34,616 nt of DNA from Kitasatospora sp. MBT63 (lineage in GTDB: Bacteria; Actinomycetota; Actinomycetes; Streptomycetales; Streptomycetaceae): the NCBI RefSeq assembly GCF_000710465.2, contig NZ_JAIZ01000270.1, positions 34,620 through 69,235 on the forward strand, read 5' to 3'. The notes under the pieces were generated by a model. The model searched no databases. It was not told the DNA's origin and was given only the letters and a program-made list of their open reading frames with translations. The first letter of the stretch is position 1, and each line of letters opens with the position of its first letter. A program made the position numbers and the translations under genes. Shown here piece by piece: positions 7,112 to 15,885 of the stretch.

Positions 7112-7492
7112 ATGACTCTTGTGCAGGATGAGCGAGCGCCATACGTGCAGGTGGCGGACATCCTCCGGGCGGAGATCGCATCGGGGGCGTATCAACCGGG
7201 GTCGAAGCTGCCTTCCGTGAAGAAGCTCGCGGAGCGGTTCGGGATTGCCGAGATGACTGTGCACAGCGGGCTTCGGGTGCTTCGCGAGGAGGGGCTGATC
7301 GTGGCTAGCCCTGGTCGCGGCACCTTCGTCCGAACTGATGTAGACCTTGCGGCACTTGGTGCCGGCGCCGCCCCAGTGGCTGGCACTGAGGTTCGCGATC
7401 AGGTGGAACAACTCGCCTCCCAGGTAGAGCAGCTGACCGCGCGGGTCGCTGAGCTTGAACGGCGAGTAGTCGGTCCGTCCGTTCCTGACTAA
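7112..7492 (+). CDS. GntR-family regulator, KorSA-like (126 aa)
   Basis: A typical N-terminal GntR winged helix spans residues 10-75: VQVADILRAEIASGAYQPG, then a KLPSVKKLAERFGIAEMTVHSGL helix-turn-helix and the EGLIVASPGRGTFV wing. A short coiled-coil tail (VEQLASQVEQLTARVAELE) probably dimerises. There is no large ligand domain, as in KorSA of pSAM2, the repressor that silences transfer and replication. ATG 7,112 is taken; GTG 7,106 is the alternative, and neither has a strong ribosome site. Divergence from the transfer operon and upstream palindromes support a role as the element's master repressor and autoregulator. Confidence 0.88.
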   Translation: MTLVQDERAPYVQVADILRAEIASGAYQPGSKLPSVKKLAERFGIAEMTVHSGLRVLREEGLIVASPGRGTFVRTDVDLAALGAGAAPVAGTEVRDQVEQLASQVEQLTARVAELERRVVGPSVPD

Positions 7493-7520
7493 CCATCGGG
7501 TAGCGGCGAGTGATCATCCA

Positions 7521-7579
7521 GTGACAGCAGGGGTGTCATGGGGGTGACACAGGGGGTGTCACTGCCCTGTCACCCCCTG
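7521..7579. promoter_or_regulatory. Phased GTGWCA array upstream of the XRE/TPR gene
   Basis: Copies of GTGACA/GTGTCA or their complement occur at 7,521, 7,533, 7,544, 7,556 and 7,568, spaced 11-12 bp with G-rich spacers. CAGGGGGTG (7,550-7,558) faces CACCCCCTG (7,571-7,579), and GTGTCA (7,533) faces TGACAC (7,545). It ends about 60 bp before the next start codon and looks like a multi-site operator. Confidence 0.6.
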
Positions 7580-7640
7580 CTGTCCAGGCGTTTTGCAAGC
7601 CAGACTCAGAGCAAGCACCACCCCCACAGGGAGGGCACCA

Positions 7641-8876
7641 ATGAGCTTGGAGAGGCCCGCATGGGCACGACGCATGACCGCCGAGCGTGACGCCCGCGGC
7701 TGGTCGCAGACTGACGCCATCGGGGCGATGAGGGCGCACTCGCCGAAGAAGTTGCCGGAAGACCCGACCATGCTCCGTCAGTGGAAGCGCTGGGAGTCGG
7801 GCGAGGTGGTGCCGAGCGAGTTCTACCAGCCGCTCATTGCAGCGACCTTCGGGACCGTCACGCACGCGCTCTTCCCGGTGGCCGGCCGCCGAGATGGCAA
7901 CGCCGAGATCGTCGCGGCAAGCGGGATGGAGACGCTCGACATCATCAGTCGTCTGCAAGCCTCCGACGTGGACAACGCGACGATGGACGCGCTCCGCATC
8001 ACCACGGACCGGCTCTGCTCGGAGTACGCCTCGCTCCCAAGCGGGCAGCTCGCCGTCGAAGGGCGTCAGTGGCTCAAGCGAGTGGTTGGCCTCCAAGGGC
8101 AGCGGCTCACGCTGGCGCAGCATCGGGAGGTGCTGGCCATGTCGGGCTGGCTGGCCCTGCTGGTGGGCTGTGTTGAGTACGACATGGGCGACAAGCGGGC
8201 AGCTGAGTCCACTCGGCGGGCAGCACTTTCGCTCGGAGTCGAAGCTGAGCACGCCGGAATCCAGGGCTGGGCGAACGAGATGCGCGCCTGGTTCGCGCTG
8301 ACGACCGGCGACTACCGAGGAGTCATCGCAGCGTCCAAGGCCGGCGCCGAGGTGGCAGCACACCAGGGCGTAGCGGTGCAGCTCGCCGCTCAGGAGGCCA
8401 AGGCGTGGGCTCGGCTCGGCGACCGCCGACAGGCTGAGGTGGCGCTCGACCGTGGGCGCCGCCTGCTCGAAGGTATGCCGTACCCCGAGAACCTGGACAA
8501 CCACTTCGTAGTGGACCCGGCGAAGTACGACTTCTACGCCATGGACTGCTACCGGATGCTCGGAGAGAACAGGCTTGCCACGACCCTCGCGGAGGAAGTC
8601 ATCCGGGCCAGTACCGACTACGACGGCACGGAGCGCTCACCCATGCGCATCGCGGAGGCGCGGCTAACGCTGGGCGTTGTCGCCGCCCGGGATGGCGACT
8701 TGGACAGCGCCCTGAACTATGGGGAATGGGCCCTGCGCGGCGAGCGACAGTCGCTCCCGTCGCTGCTGGCAGTGAGTCGTGAGTTGGCAGGCATCGTGAA
8801 CAAGCAGTACGGCAACGACCCGGGCACGCGCGCGTATCTGCATCAATTGAGTGCGCTGAGCGGGGTTGGCCAGTAG
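7641..8876 (+). CDS. XRE-family regulator with TPR-like repeats (411 aa)
   Basis: The N-terminal ~70 residues form an XRE-type helix-turn-helix (RMTAERDARGWSQTDAI, then MLRQWKRWESGEVVPSEFY). A long all-helical region then resembles tetratricopeptide repeats, for example the pair AEHAGIQGWANEMRAWFALTTGDYRGVI and AAQEAKAWARLGDRRQAEVAL. This architecture is very common in Streptomyces as peptide- or partner-sensing regulators. The ATG at 7,641 is chosen for AGGGAGG nine bases before it. It lies downstream of the GntR gene on the same strand and behind its own repeat array, so it may regulate itself. It could control cargo or transfer genes; the target is unknown. Confidence 0.85.
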   Translation: MSLERPAWARRMTAERDARGWSQTDAIGAMRAHSPKKLPEDPTMLRQWKRWESGEVVPSEFYQPLIAATFGTVTHALFPVAGRRDGNAEIVAASGMETLDIISRLQASDVDNATMDALRITTDRLCSEYASLPSGQLAVEGRQWLKRVVGLQGQRLTLAQHREVLAMSGWLALLVGCVEYDMGDKRAAESTRRAALSLGVEAEHAGIQGWANEMRAWFALTTGDYRGVIAASKAGAEVAAHQGVAVQLAAQEAKAWARLGDRRQAEVALDRGRRLLEGMPYPENLDNHFVVDPAKYDFYAMDCYRMLGENRLATTLAEEVIRASTDYDGTERSPMRIAEARLTLGVVAARDGDLDSALNYGEWALRGERQSLPSLLAVSRELAGIVNKQYGNDPGTRAYLHQLSALSGVGQ

Positions 8877-9150
8877 ACCGAACACCAGATGCTCGGGGGG
8901 GCGAGTGGTCGGGCTGCCCGGCTATCGGATCACCAGCTTGAGCGGAGGGGATCGGCCGGACCGGGCTCCGGGCAGTTGCCATCAGGCTGTCCAGTCCAGA
9001 CTTCGGCTGGCAGGGCCGGCTCCTGAAGGCTGTGGGGGTGCGGCGTTCGTGGTTGCTTCTGCTGGCGTCGGAAGTCAGCCATCGCCGCCGGACAGAGTTC
9101 CCGGTCGACGGGCGCGGTTGTCGCTTGCGGCCGGAGGGTAGGGCCCCGGC
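8877..9150. other. Non-coding spacer
   Basis: I see no supported gene in these 274 bp; frames here show no plausible start, ribosome site or protein-like composition. Confidence 0.5.
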
Positions 9151-9402
9151 GTGGCCGATGACTTGAAGAACGTCATGAGCGATCTGATCTGTGCCCTCGG
9201 GGACAACATCTGTGACCTGCACTACCGCACCGCGCACGACGCTGCCGAGATCATCTGCTCTGGGGTCTACGAGATGATCCCTGTCGAGCTCCATGATCTC
9301 GTACACGAGGCAATCATGGCCGGGTATTCAGGCGCGCTCAGCGACCTGGAGGAGGGCAAGTTGGACGATCAAGTGCGCAAGCGATCCGGCCTCCTCGAGT
9401 GA
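9151..9402 (+). CDS. Hypothetical 83-aa protein
   Basis: This short, acidic, mostly helical protein starts at GTG 9,151 with GGAGGG at 9,133-9,138, rather far upstream. Codon use is believable and the amino acid mix is normal (Asp, Glu, Ile, Cys, His), unlike the arginine/proline-rich shadows around it. A central segment, HDAAEIICSGVYEMIP, suggests an amphipathic helix bundle. It resembles small phage or plasmid proteins of unknown function. No family recognised. Confidence 0.55.
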   Translation: MADDLKNVMSDLICALGDNICDLHYRTAHDAAEIICSGVYEMIPVELHDLVHEAIMAGYSGALSDLEEGKLDDQVRKRSGLLE

Positions 9403-9461
9403 TTGCGAACAGCCCCAATCGGGTTCGGTCAGGCACCGGGACAATGGGTACCCCGAGGCGA

Positions 9462-9549
9462 CTGTCCGGGCTGTCCGACTGTCCGGCTAGCCGCCTTGAC
9501 CTGGGCAAATCGAGCGGACAGGGCCCGGACAGCTCGCGCGTACTGTCCG
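9462..9549. repeat. CTGTCCG repeat cluster in a gene-free stretch
   Basis: The gene-free region 9,403-9,830 contains six copies of CTGTCCG in 88 bp: direct at 9,462, 9,471, 9,479 and 9,543, inverted at 9,515 and 9,526. The 10-mer CTGTCCGGGC at 9,462 can pair with GCCCGGACAG at 9,523-9,532. This may be an operator array or a structured transcript. I see nothing else in 9,550-9,830. Confidence 0.55.
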
Positions 9550-9830
9550 GCCCTGATCTCCTGGGTGAACCTCCAAATGGTTCAGCCGATGCTGCTCTCT
9601 GGGGCGGCGGGCGGTCCGCTGCGAGCACGAGCATTCGATCTATGCCCGAGATGTGACGTTTTGCTCGTCGGCGAGCCCGAGCCTGTAGATTATGCCGGTG
9701 GCGAGGTTGTGGACCTTATTGTCGATCACGGCGTCCACCGCTTTCAGGCATCCCGCAGCGACTTTTCCTCCCGGCGCGACCGCACTGCAAAGCACGGTGC
9801 CCGAGACCTGGCTCACTTAAGAAGGGGCGC

Positions 9831-11390
9831 CTAGGTCCGCCCCAGTTCGTAGCGAATCCGGGCGTTCTCTAGCAGGTTATCCCATTGCTTATTTCTCTCG
9901 AAGAACTGAAAGAGATTCCATCTCTGGTGAAATTCCCAGACTGGGTAGAGCTGGCCCAGTGCATTGCGTGCCTGTGCCGAAGTCGCCTGGGATGCGGCCA
10001 TTCTAAAAAGTCGGACATCGCGCGGAGATGTAGGGTCGAGATCCCTGGCAAACCTCACAAATAGTTCGCCAGGTCCGGTGCTTGACGGATTGTGCCTGAT
10101 GTTGCGCGTGACGATGACAAGGGCATCATCGGGTGAGCTGTCTATGAGCGCTCGGGCGACCCCTGAAGCAAACTGCGCGGTAGAAGCGCCAACGTCGAAT
10201 AGAAGGGATGCCACCAGGCGGCTGTCGCCAAGCGATCGGGCCGAGCTAATAAATTCGGCTGCGACATCGGGGCTAACGGACAAAATCCAGGTCGAGATCA
10301 TTTCCTGGACCGCCCTAAAGAGCTTGGGCTTCATCCAGAGGCGGCTATGGAGGAGAAGTACTTCGTCCTGGCTTCTTAGGGTGCCGATGCTTGAAGCAAT
10401 TGGTAGAGCGAAGTTCATGCCGAGTGTCGTGGAGCCCTCGACTGACTCAATAAGATCCAAAAGGAAATCGGCGGGCCTGAATCGGGCCGCGTCGCTGAGT
10501 ACCATCCCGCATAGGGCGTTCTGTTTTGTCAGGCGAAGCCATGAAGCTAGAGAAAGGAGGTCTTCGATTGAATATCGCCCGGATGCGAGTACGAGCTTTT
10601 GTGCAACCTCGCTCAGTCGAGACTCTTGCCGCGCGCGTGTTACCTCCTCCTTTAGATCCTCAAGGCTAAGGACCTCAATGGATTCTTCGAGGATGGCTGC
10701 CTGCTTTTCGGCGAGTGCGAGTTCGGCTGCCTCAAGTTCGTTCTCAAGTCGTTTGCAACGTTCCTCGGACTCTGTTCGGAGATTGCGTACAGATTCTAGC
10801 TGGCCGCGGAGGCTGAGAATCTCATCTCTAAGTCGTCCACATTCGTCATTGAGGCGGTCTCGGTCGCTTCTGAGCTGGATCTCGGTGGATCGTACTTCTA
10901 GCCTCTCGGTGATCCAATCTGCCTCCAGTTCTGCAAATTTCTGCTCCGCCTTCTCTGCTTGACTTTCGCGCTTCTCAAGGAGGTCGATAAGCGCTTCCTG
11001 GTGGCGAAGCAATCGTCTGATTTCTCGATGGGAGACATCAATCTGCTCCCGCAGTTGCTCCATCTCGAATGCTTCGGGGTCGACCACGCTTAGTGCGGAA
11101 AGTCGAAGTCTCTTGAGATGAGCAACTGCTGCCTCTTGCATGTTCGCCTTGCGGTGACGATCAACTTCCTTGATTAGTCGATCAAGAAAGTCTTGAGTCG
11201 CAACTCGTTTGCCGTTGAGGTAACGCGAGACCACGGTCTCGTCCATGATTACCCGGGCCGCGTACTGGCGCTGAGGTATTCCCAGCTCCTTGAATAGCAT
11301 GGACAAGTGCCTTGCAAACTCCGCAACTTCTGCGAGCCTGCTGACCTCGACCTCGCTGCGGCGCGCCAGTGACCTGGCCGGATTCGCCAT
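9831..11390 (-). CDS. XRE-coiled-coil-helical-repeat protein (519 aa)
   Basis: ATG 11,390 follows AGAGGA. Residues about 25-80 form an XRE-like helix-turn-helix (a LSMLFKELGIPQRQYAARV helix pair, then DETVVSRYLNGKR). Residues about 110-255 are a long coiled coil dense in Glu/Arg/Leu. The rest (260-519) is all-helical with repeat-like spacing, suggesting a scaffold or sensor. The gene is clearly AT-richer than its surroundings and uses codons ending in A/T, a sign of recent arrival from another source. It is divergent from a small membrane protein 113 bp away. The architecture suggests a regulator that also binds a partner; its function, possibly in host or phage conflict, is inference. Confidence 0.85.
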   Translation of the reverse strand: MANPARSLARRSEVEVSRLAEVAEFARHLSMLFKELGIPQRQYAARVIMDETVVSRYLNGKRVATQDFLDRLIKEVDRHRKANMQEAAVAHLKRLRLSALSVVDPEAFEMEQLREQIDVSHREIRRLLRHQEALIDLLEKRESQAEKAEQKFAELEADWITERLEVRSTEIQLRSDRDRLNDECGRLRDEILSLRGQLESVRNLRTESEERCKRLENELEAAELALAEKQAAILEESIEVLSLEDLKEEVTRARQESRLSEVAQKLVLASGRYSIEDLLSLASWLRLTKQNALCGMVLSDAARFRPADFLLDLIESVEGSTTLGMNFALPIASSIGTLRSQDEVLLLHSRLWMKPKLFRAVQEMISTWILSVSPDVAAEFISSARSLGDSRLVASLLFDVGASTAQFASGVARALIDSSPDDALVIVTRNIRHNPSSTGPGELFVRFARDLDPTSPRDVRLFRMAASQATSAQARNALGQLYPVWEFHQRWNLFQFFERNKQWDNLLENARIRYELGRT

Positions 11391-11503
11391 GTGTTCCTCT
11401 CAGGAGCGGTATTGTCTTTGCATTTACATTGGCAAGGCTTGCAGCTACCGCAAGGCTTGGCCCGACTGTTCTCTTGGTTCAGGACAACGAGTCGAGGAGC
11501 ATC

Positions 11504-11866
11504 ATGGAGTCAGTCGCACTTCTTCTGAGGAACGCACGATGTGGAACACGCATCTTTCTTGTCATAATCTCGCTCGTTCCTCTCCTAGTCTTCCTGTTGG
11601 CGTGTGTCCCGGCCGTTGTCTTCGTCGCGTTCCGGCGGAGGGGACTGGAACGCTGCGCGGAAATGGCCACCACGTTCGAGGGATGGACGGTCGCGATCCT
11701 TAGGGGTAGCAGTAGCGGTGGACGGCAGCAGAGTCCGCCGACGCCTTCGTTCGGACCGCGCAGTGGCCGTAGCGGGGTTCAGCAGCGACGGCCGCAGCCG
11801 GCAGGCTCACGTCGGTATGAGGTGAAGACTGAGTTGAGTCGGGACGCAGCGGCACCCGATGCCTGA
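11504..11866 (+). CDS. Small single-pass membrane protein (120 aa)
   Basis: ATG 11,504 has GAGGAG four bases upstream. A strong membrane segment, FLVIISLVPLLVFLLACVPAVV (about residues 19-40), is flanked by arginines. A cytoplasmic region and a Ser/Gly/Gln/Arg-rich, probably disordered, tail follow. It is divergent from the XRE-coiled-coil gene, and the 113-bp spacer should hold both promoters. The pairing suggests a membrane-linked partner or effector, but no family is recognised. The tail's GC-rich composition weakens confidence in the exact C-terminus. Confidence 0.65.
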   Translation: MESVALLLRNARCGTRIFLVIISLVPLLVFLLACVPAVVFVAFRRRGLERCAEMATTFEGWTVAILRGSSSGGRQQSPPTPSFGPRSGRSGVQQRRPQPAGSRRYEVKTELSRDAAAPDA

Positions 11867-12685
11867 TTGGTAGTCAGCTCTGCGACACGAGCGCGCAAGT
11901 TTCCTGATCGACCTGGCGTCACGTCGCAGACCTCATGGGAGGTGGTCATCCGGTAGTCCTCGGCCGGAGAACTGGCCAGACCGGGCACCCTCACAGGACC
12001 TCCTCCATCAGTCCCCGCCGCCCTATGGGAGTTGCACTTGGGCGCCGGGGTTGGCACGCCAGCGGCCGAGGTTGGACCTCTGAGCGTATTCCCTTCGCAG
12101 CCTGCCCCGAGTCGGTTTCGTGAGACCGGTCTGCCCGTCTAGCGGGAGTGTCTGTCAGTCGCTTTACCAGCCGGCATCAACGATGGCGGCCCGGTCGAAA
12201 CCCGGGCCACCTATGGCGAAGGGGCCTTGCCAGTGCGCCGTGGCGTCGCTCTGGTCAGGTGCCGAGATCGAACGCGTAGATCGGCCCAGGCCTGGGCCGT
12301 CTGTGGGCCGCGCGAGGTAGCCCGAGGTCACCCATCGCCGACAGGTGCCGACGGCTCCGCAGCAGGTCAGGAAGGGGCAGGCAGGCAGAGTTGCAGGACA
12401 GTGCGGAGCATCGTCAGTTCCTGCGCAACAAGTGTGGCTCGGGCTCCAGCCGCTCGGAACGATCCGCGTCGAGCGCCCCTTTTCGAACCCGCGCCTGGCG
12501 GCATACGCTGATTGACCAGTGCCGCCGTGATCACCGGGAGTTGTGAGGCACGGCGGGGGGAAGGGACAGCAGAACCGGAGTCAGGTCGCCGCCCGTCCAC
12601 AACCGCTGGGACGGCGCGCCGACGTCTTCCGGAGGCGGGTGTGCCTGGGCGTGGTATGGCCGCGCCATCCGGCATGGGGAGGGCA
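11867..12685. other. Gene-poor 0.8-kb stretch
   Basis: No reading frame here combines a ribosome site with protein-like composition. A hairpin (GGCCCGG at 12,188-12,194 with CCGGGCC at 12,202-12,208) might be a terminator. I considered a tRNA because of the adjacent TCGAAA, but no cloverleaf can be drawn. Confidence 0.45.
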
Positions 12686-15574
12686 ATGAACCGCTGGGTT
12701 GGCATCGTGTCGCTGCGCGAGACCGCGCCGCCGACACCCGTGCACCGCATCGCGCTGGCCATCGAAGCCGCACGGAACCGAACATCGTACCACTTGGCGG
12801 GTCAGATGGTGCCGTACGCATGGATGCGGTCGGCGTTGCGCACGCTCGGTCAGGAGCACGCGCGCCACCTCGAGTGGGGGCGGTACGAATTCTGCGTCGA
12901 CCTCGCTGGTGACTTCTTTGACGGCGGCCATCCCCCGACCGGGCTGCCTTCCTGGCTCACCAAGGAACTTCATGGCCTTTTGGATGGCAAGACCAGCACA
13001 TCGTCGACTGGCCGGAGGAGGGCGCAAGCGGCCCGTTGGCGCCCCGGGTCGCGTTCTGCGCACCAACACCCGGAGCCTGGCCGCCAGGGTCGGAGTACAG
13101 TCCCTGCGGTCGACCGCACGGCCCGGCCTGCGCGGTCGGTCCCGACCTCGGCCGGGCAGCGTCCGTCGTCCGAGCCGGTCCGTCCTTACACTCGCGTCGA
13201 ACGGAGACTCGATGTCCATGACGTCGCGCACCCGGCACTCTGCGCGCCGCCCGTGTCGCTGGTGGGCACGCATGGGCAGGAGGTCTGCGAAATCGTAGGG
13301 AAGGCCGTTGGCAGGTGGGACGCTGACTCCGAGGTCACCGCCTGGCTGGGCCTAGCTGCAGAGCACCGCAGTCACCTCCACGAGAGCCACCACGACGACC
13401 AAGTCACGCCGTATGTGCTCGGCATGCTCGACCGGCTCGGCGCCACCGCGCTCGACGTGATCCTGCTCGACGCTTACGCGCGCTGGGCGACCCCTCAAAA
13501 GGTGGGTGAACAGTCGAGCGAGCACGCCCAGCGACGTATCGCCGCAAACCTCGCGCTCGGTGCATGGGTCAGCAAGCATGGGCTGGTACGCATGGGCGTG
13601 GGGGAGACGCAGCGGCCCGCCAGGTCCGTGTTCGAAGGAGTGGGTCGCCAGATCCTTGGCGCGCTCAGTCTCTGTGGCGAGCACGAGATTGCCCAGAGGC
13701 TGGTCGCCTCCGTTTGGCCCGGCCTCGACTGCCCGTCCGCGGAGACGAAGGTCGATCCAGTCACTCTGGTACACAGCGCCTTCGATAGGGAGGGAGTGAC
13801 CTATGACTTCGACGAGGAGGGTCCAGACCACTGCAAGGTCTTCCGCGCCACCGTCCGCACTGGAACGGGCCGCACGGCAGAAGGTACAGGCCAGTCCAAG
13901 AAGGCTGCGCGGGCGGCGGCGGCACGAGCGCTGCTTGACGCATACCCACAGTCGGGGGCTGAGCGGAAGGCGGCCCACGCGACCCTACCGGCCGCCTCGC
14001 CGCTGCCGTACGCGCACCCGGGCTTTCAGCACCGGGACGCGGTGAGGGACCTGGCGGCCATGTTTGAGCTCGGTAATCGCGCGGACGGGCTCCTCGCCCA
14101 GGCCCTCACACATGCGTCTTGGGTCTACGAGTCCCAGGCGGCGGCGACCGCCGCCCGCCAGCGCGACTACCAGCTTCTTGCTCACCACGGCTCGCATGTG
14201 GTGGACCACCTCGCCGCCCACGTCCGCGTCCGGAAGGCCCTCGCGCACGGCCTCACCCCCGACGAAGACGAGGCGCGCATCCTCACCTCGTCTGACGACG
14301 ACACAGCCCGGCTCGGTACGGCCCTACGGCTGACGGAGGGGCTGCTGACAGGCCGCGGTGAGAGAGGTCTGGGCCGCACAGCAGTGTCGGACGCCACCCA
14401 GGCTGTCGTCGCCGCAGCCTGGCGTGTCCACGGGCCTCGGCTGCTTGAGCGCCGACCCGCCGTCCTCGACGAGTGGCTTTCCGGCCTGGCCCACCAGCAC
14501 GACCCGGTGACCGTCCTCGCCGCCTTGGCCACCACGTACGGCATCGACCACGAGTACACCTTCGACGTCTCGGGGCCAGACCACCTGAAGGGCTACACAG
14601 CGGCTGTTGGGCTGCGGGATGTTCGGGGTCGAGTCCACCAGTGGACCGAGCGCCTGGCCGGAACTCCTGGAAAGCCAGAGGCCAAGAAGGCGACCGCCGA
14701 GGCCGTCCTCGACATCCTGGCCACGCCCGTCAATGGCGTCGTCGGTGATCTCTCTGCCCCCGAACGGGACCTGCTCGTCTTCCTCCTGCGCGCTCAGCTC
14801 GATGGCCTTGGCCAGCCGACTGAACGGCAGCGCGCCCGCATGCTCGCCCGTGGCGACCTCGGCATTGACCTCCTCGCCACCGGCGACACCAAGGCGTTTC
14901 TTGCCTGGGCGGAACGTGTCCGATCCCTGCTCGGGCCGGATGAGACGGCCGTGCCGGCCGCGCTGCAAGAGCTGTACCGGAGGGTCATCGACGACACGCG
15001 TATCGGGCCCGGCTCGCTTCTGCGCCGCATGGCCGCCAGCACAGGACACGACGCCACGAGCCTGGTGCGACGCAACGCAGCAGACGCTGTAAGGCGAGCA
15101 TTTAGCAGCGGGCCGCAGGCCGCCTCGGTCCGCGGAGTTGTGCAGGAGTGGTGGCATGACCAGGCCCAGGCAACCGGCGTCACGATCCGTGACGATATGC
15201 GCGAAGAGATCTTCTGTCCGCTCCTCGTCCACCTTCGCGCGCTGGATGAGACCTTGACGTGGTGCGGCGAAGCCGCAGAGGCGGCCGACACCCGCATCGA
15301 CGTTGAGCTAACGGTTCAGGATGGCACGCTGCACGTCTGGCTCGGCCTCGACAAGGTGGACGTCCGGGCGGCCTGCGACGACTTCGCTCGCATGCTGTCC
15401 CATACCCTCCCGTACACCGACTGCCTGGTCGGCGACGATCATGTACTGCTGCGTCTGCACGGCGATCACGAGACGGCTCCCTACCACGCTCTGGCCGCAG
15501 TGGGCATGGATGCCTACGTCTCTGGTCCGTTGGACCGGCGGTGGCCTGGACTTCTGGCTGAGACAACGGAGTGA
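12686..15574 (+). CDS. Double pseudo-RNase III / dsRNA-binding protein (962 aa)
   Basis: The predicted order is: an unrecognised N-terminal domain (1-100); a disordered Arg/Ser/Pro linker (about 105-190); RNase III-like fold 1 (about 200-345); dsRNA-binding domain 1 (about 362-420, with Y-D-F-D-E-E-G-P-D-H, F-R-A-T-V and G-T-G-Q-S-K-K-A-A-R-A-A-A); RNase III-like fold 2 (about 447-600, opening LLAQALTHAS like RNase III's LTHxS); dsRBD 2 (about 618-680); and an unrecognised C-terminal region to 962. Catalytic acids look lost: in fold 1 the LEFLGD box reads LDRLGA; in fold 2 that box is unrecognisable and the second DxxE reads DATQ. ATG 12,686 follows GGGGAGG, though closely; upstream in-frame starts exist. 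It probably senses or binds dsRNA or structured RNA. Cargo of element A; no operon partner. Confidence 0.8.
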   Translation: MNRWVGIVSLRETAPPTPVHRIALAIEAARNRTSYHLAGQMVPYAWMRSALRTLGQEHARHLEWGRYEFCVDLAGDFFDGGHPPTGLPSWLTKELHGLLDGKTSTSSTGRRRAQAARWRPGSRSAHQHPEPGRQGRSTVPAVDRTARPARSVPTSAGQRPSSEPVRPYTRVERRLDVHDVAHPALCAPPVSLVGTHGQEVCEIVGKAVGRWDADSEVTAWLGLAAEHRSHLHESHHDDQVTPYVLGMLDRLGATALDVILLDAYARWATPQKVGEQSSEHAQRRIAANLALGAWVSKHGLVRMGVGETQRPARSVFEGVGRQILGALSLCGEHEIAQRLVASVWPGLDCPSAETKVDPVTLVHSAFDREGVTYDFDEEGPDHCKVFRATVRTGTGRTAEGTGQSKKAARAAAARALLDAYPQSGAERKAAHATLPAASPLPYAHPGFQHRDAVRDLAAMFELGNRADGLLAQALTHASWVYESQAAATAARQRDYQLLAHHGSHVVDHLAAHVRVRKALAHGLTPDEDEARILTSSDDDTARLGTALRLTEGLLTGRGERGLGRTAVSDATQAVVAAAWRVHGPRLLERRPAVLDEWLSGLAHQHDPVTVLAALATTYGIDHEYTFDVSGPDHLKGYTAAVGLRDVRGRVHQWTERLAGTPGKPEAKKATAEAVLDILATPVNGVVGDLSAPERDLLVFLLRAQLDGLGQPTERQRARMLARGDLGIDLLATGDTKAFLAWAERVRSLLGPDETAVPAALQELYRRVIDDTRIGPGSLLRRMAASTGHDATSLVRRNAADAVRRAFSSGPQAASVRGVVQEWWHDQAQATGVTIRDDMREEIFCPLLVHLRALDETLTWCGEAAEAADTRIDVELTVQDGTLHVWLGLDKVDVRAACDDFARMLSHTLPYTDCLVGDDHVLLRLHGDHETAPYHALAAVGMDAYVSGPLDRRWPGLLAETTE

Positions 15575-15660
15575 CAGCCTGAAGCGGTAGGCGGCTGTCA
15601 CACCTGTCACTCTGTCACTGTGGCTGTTCTGAACAGCGCAAATGTCAGTGACAACGCAGT
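15571..15660. repeat. TGTCAC/GTGACA repeat cluster after the dsRBD gene
   Basis: TGTCAC occurs at 15,596, 15,605 and 15,613, and GTGACA at 15,571. The 11-bp palindrome TGTCAGTGACA is at 15,643-15,653 and the 13-bp palindrome CTGTTCTGAACAG at 15,624-15,636. The same hexamers make up the array at 7,521-7,573. The remaining spacer to 15,885 holds no supported gene. Confidence 0.5.
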
Positions 15661-15885
15661 GACGGTCGCATTGCCGAGTGCTGCCTGGCCGCTGTCGGGA
15701 AGGGCGGTTGGCTGTGGGCGCTGTCGTGGGCTGGCTGGGCAGCCAGATCCTCAGCTTTGACAACGACGGCTGACCACAACAGCCGTGGGCGACAACGGCG
15801 ATCTGCGCCCCCTCGTCCTCCCCTGCGCGCGATGGTGCTCGGGTCCACGAGGGGCAATCCTCGGCATCACGCTGGGTCGATGCGC

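Noticed and set aside
7521..7579. Short CRISPR-like array
   Set aside because: Units are only six bases with 5-6 bp G-rich spacers and no cas genes; better explained as operators.
11779..12057. 92-codon minus-strand open frame
   Set aside because: No ribosome site, overlaps the membrane protein's end, and composition is shadow-like.
12188..12208. T-arm-like hairpin suggesting a tRNA
   Set aside because: The loop is not a valid T-loop on either strand and no other arms can be drawn.
13000..13220. Possible frameshift in the dsRBD protein, where the sequence turns arginine/serine/proline-rich
   Set aside because: Third-position GC remains high in the same frame, no stop interrupts it and normal protein-like sequence resumes in that frame; a disordered linker is the simpler reading.
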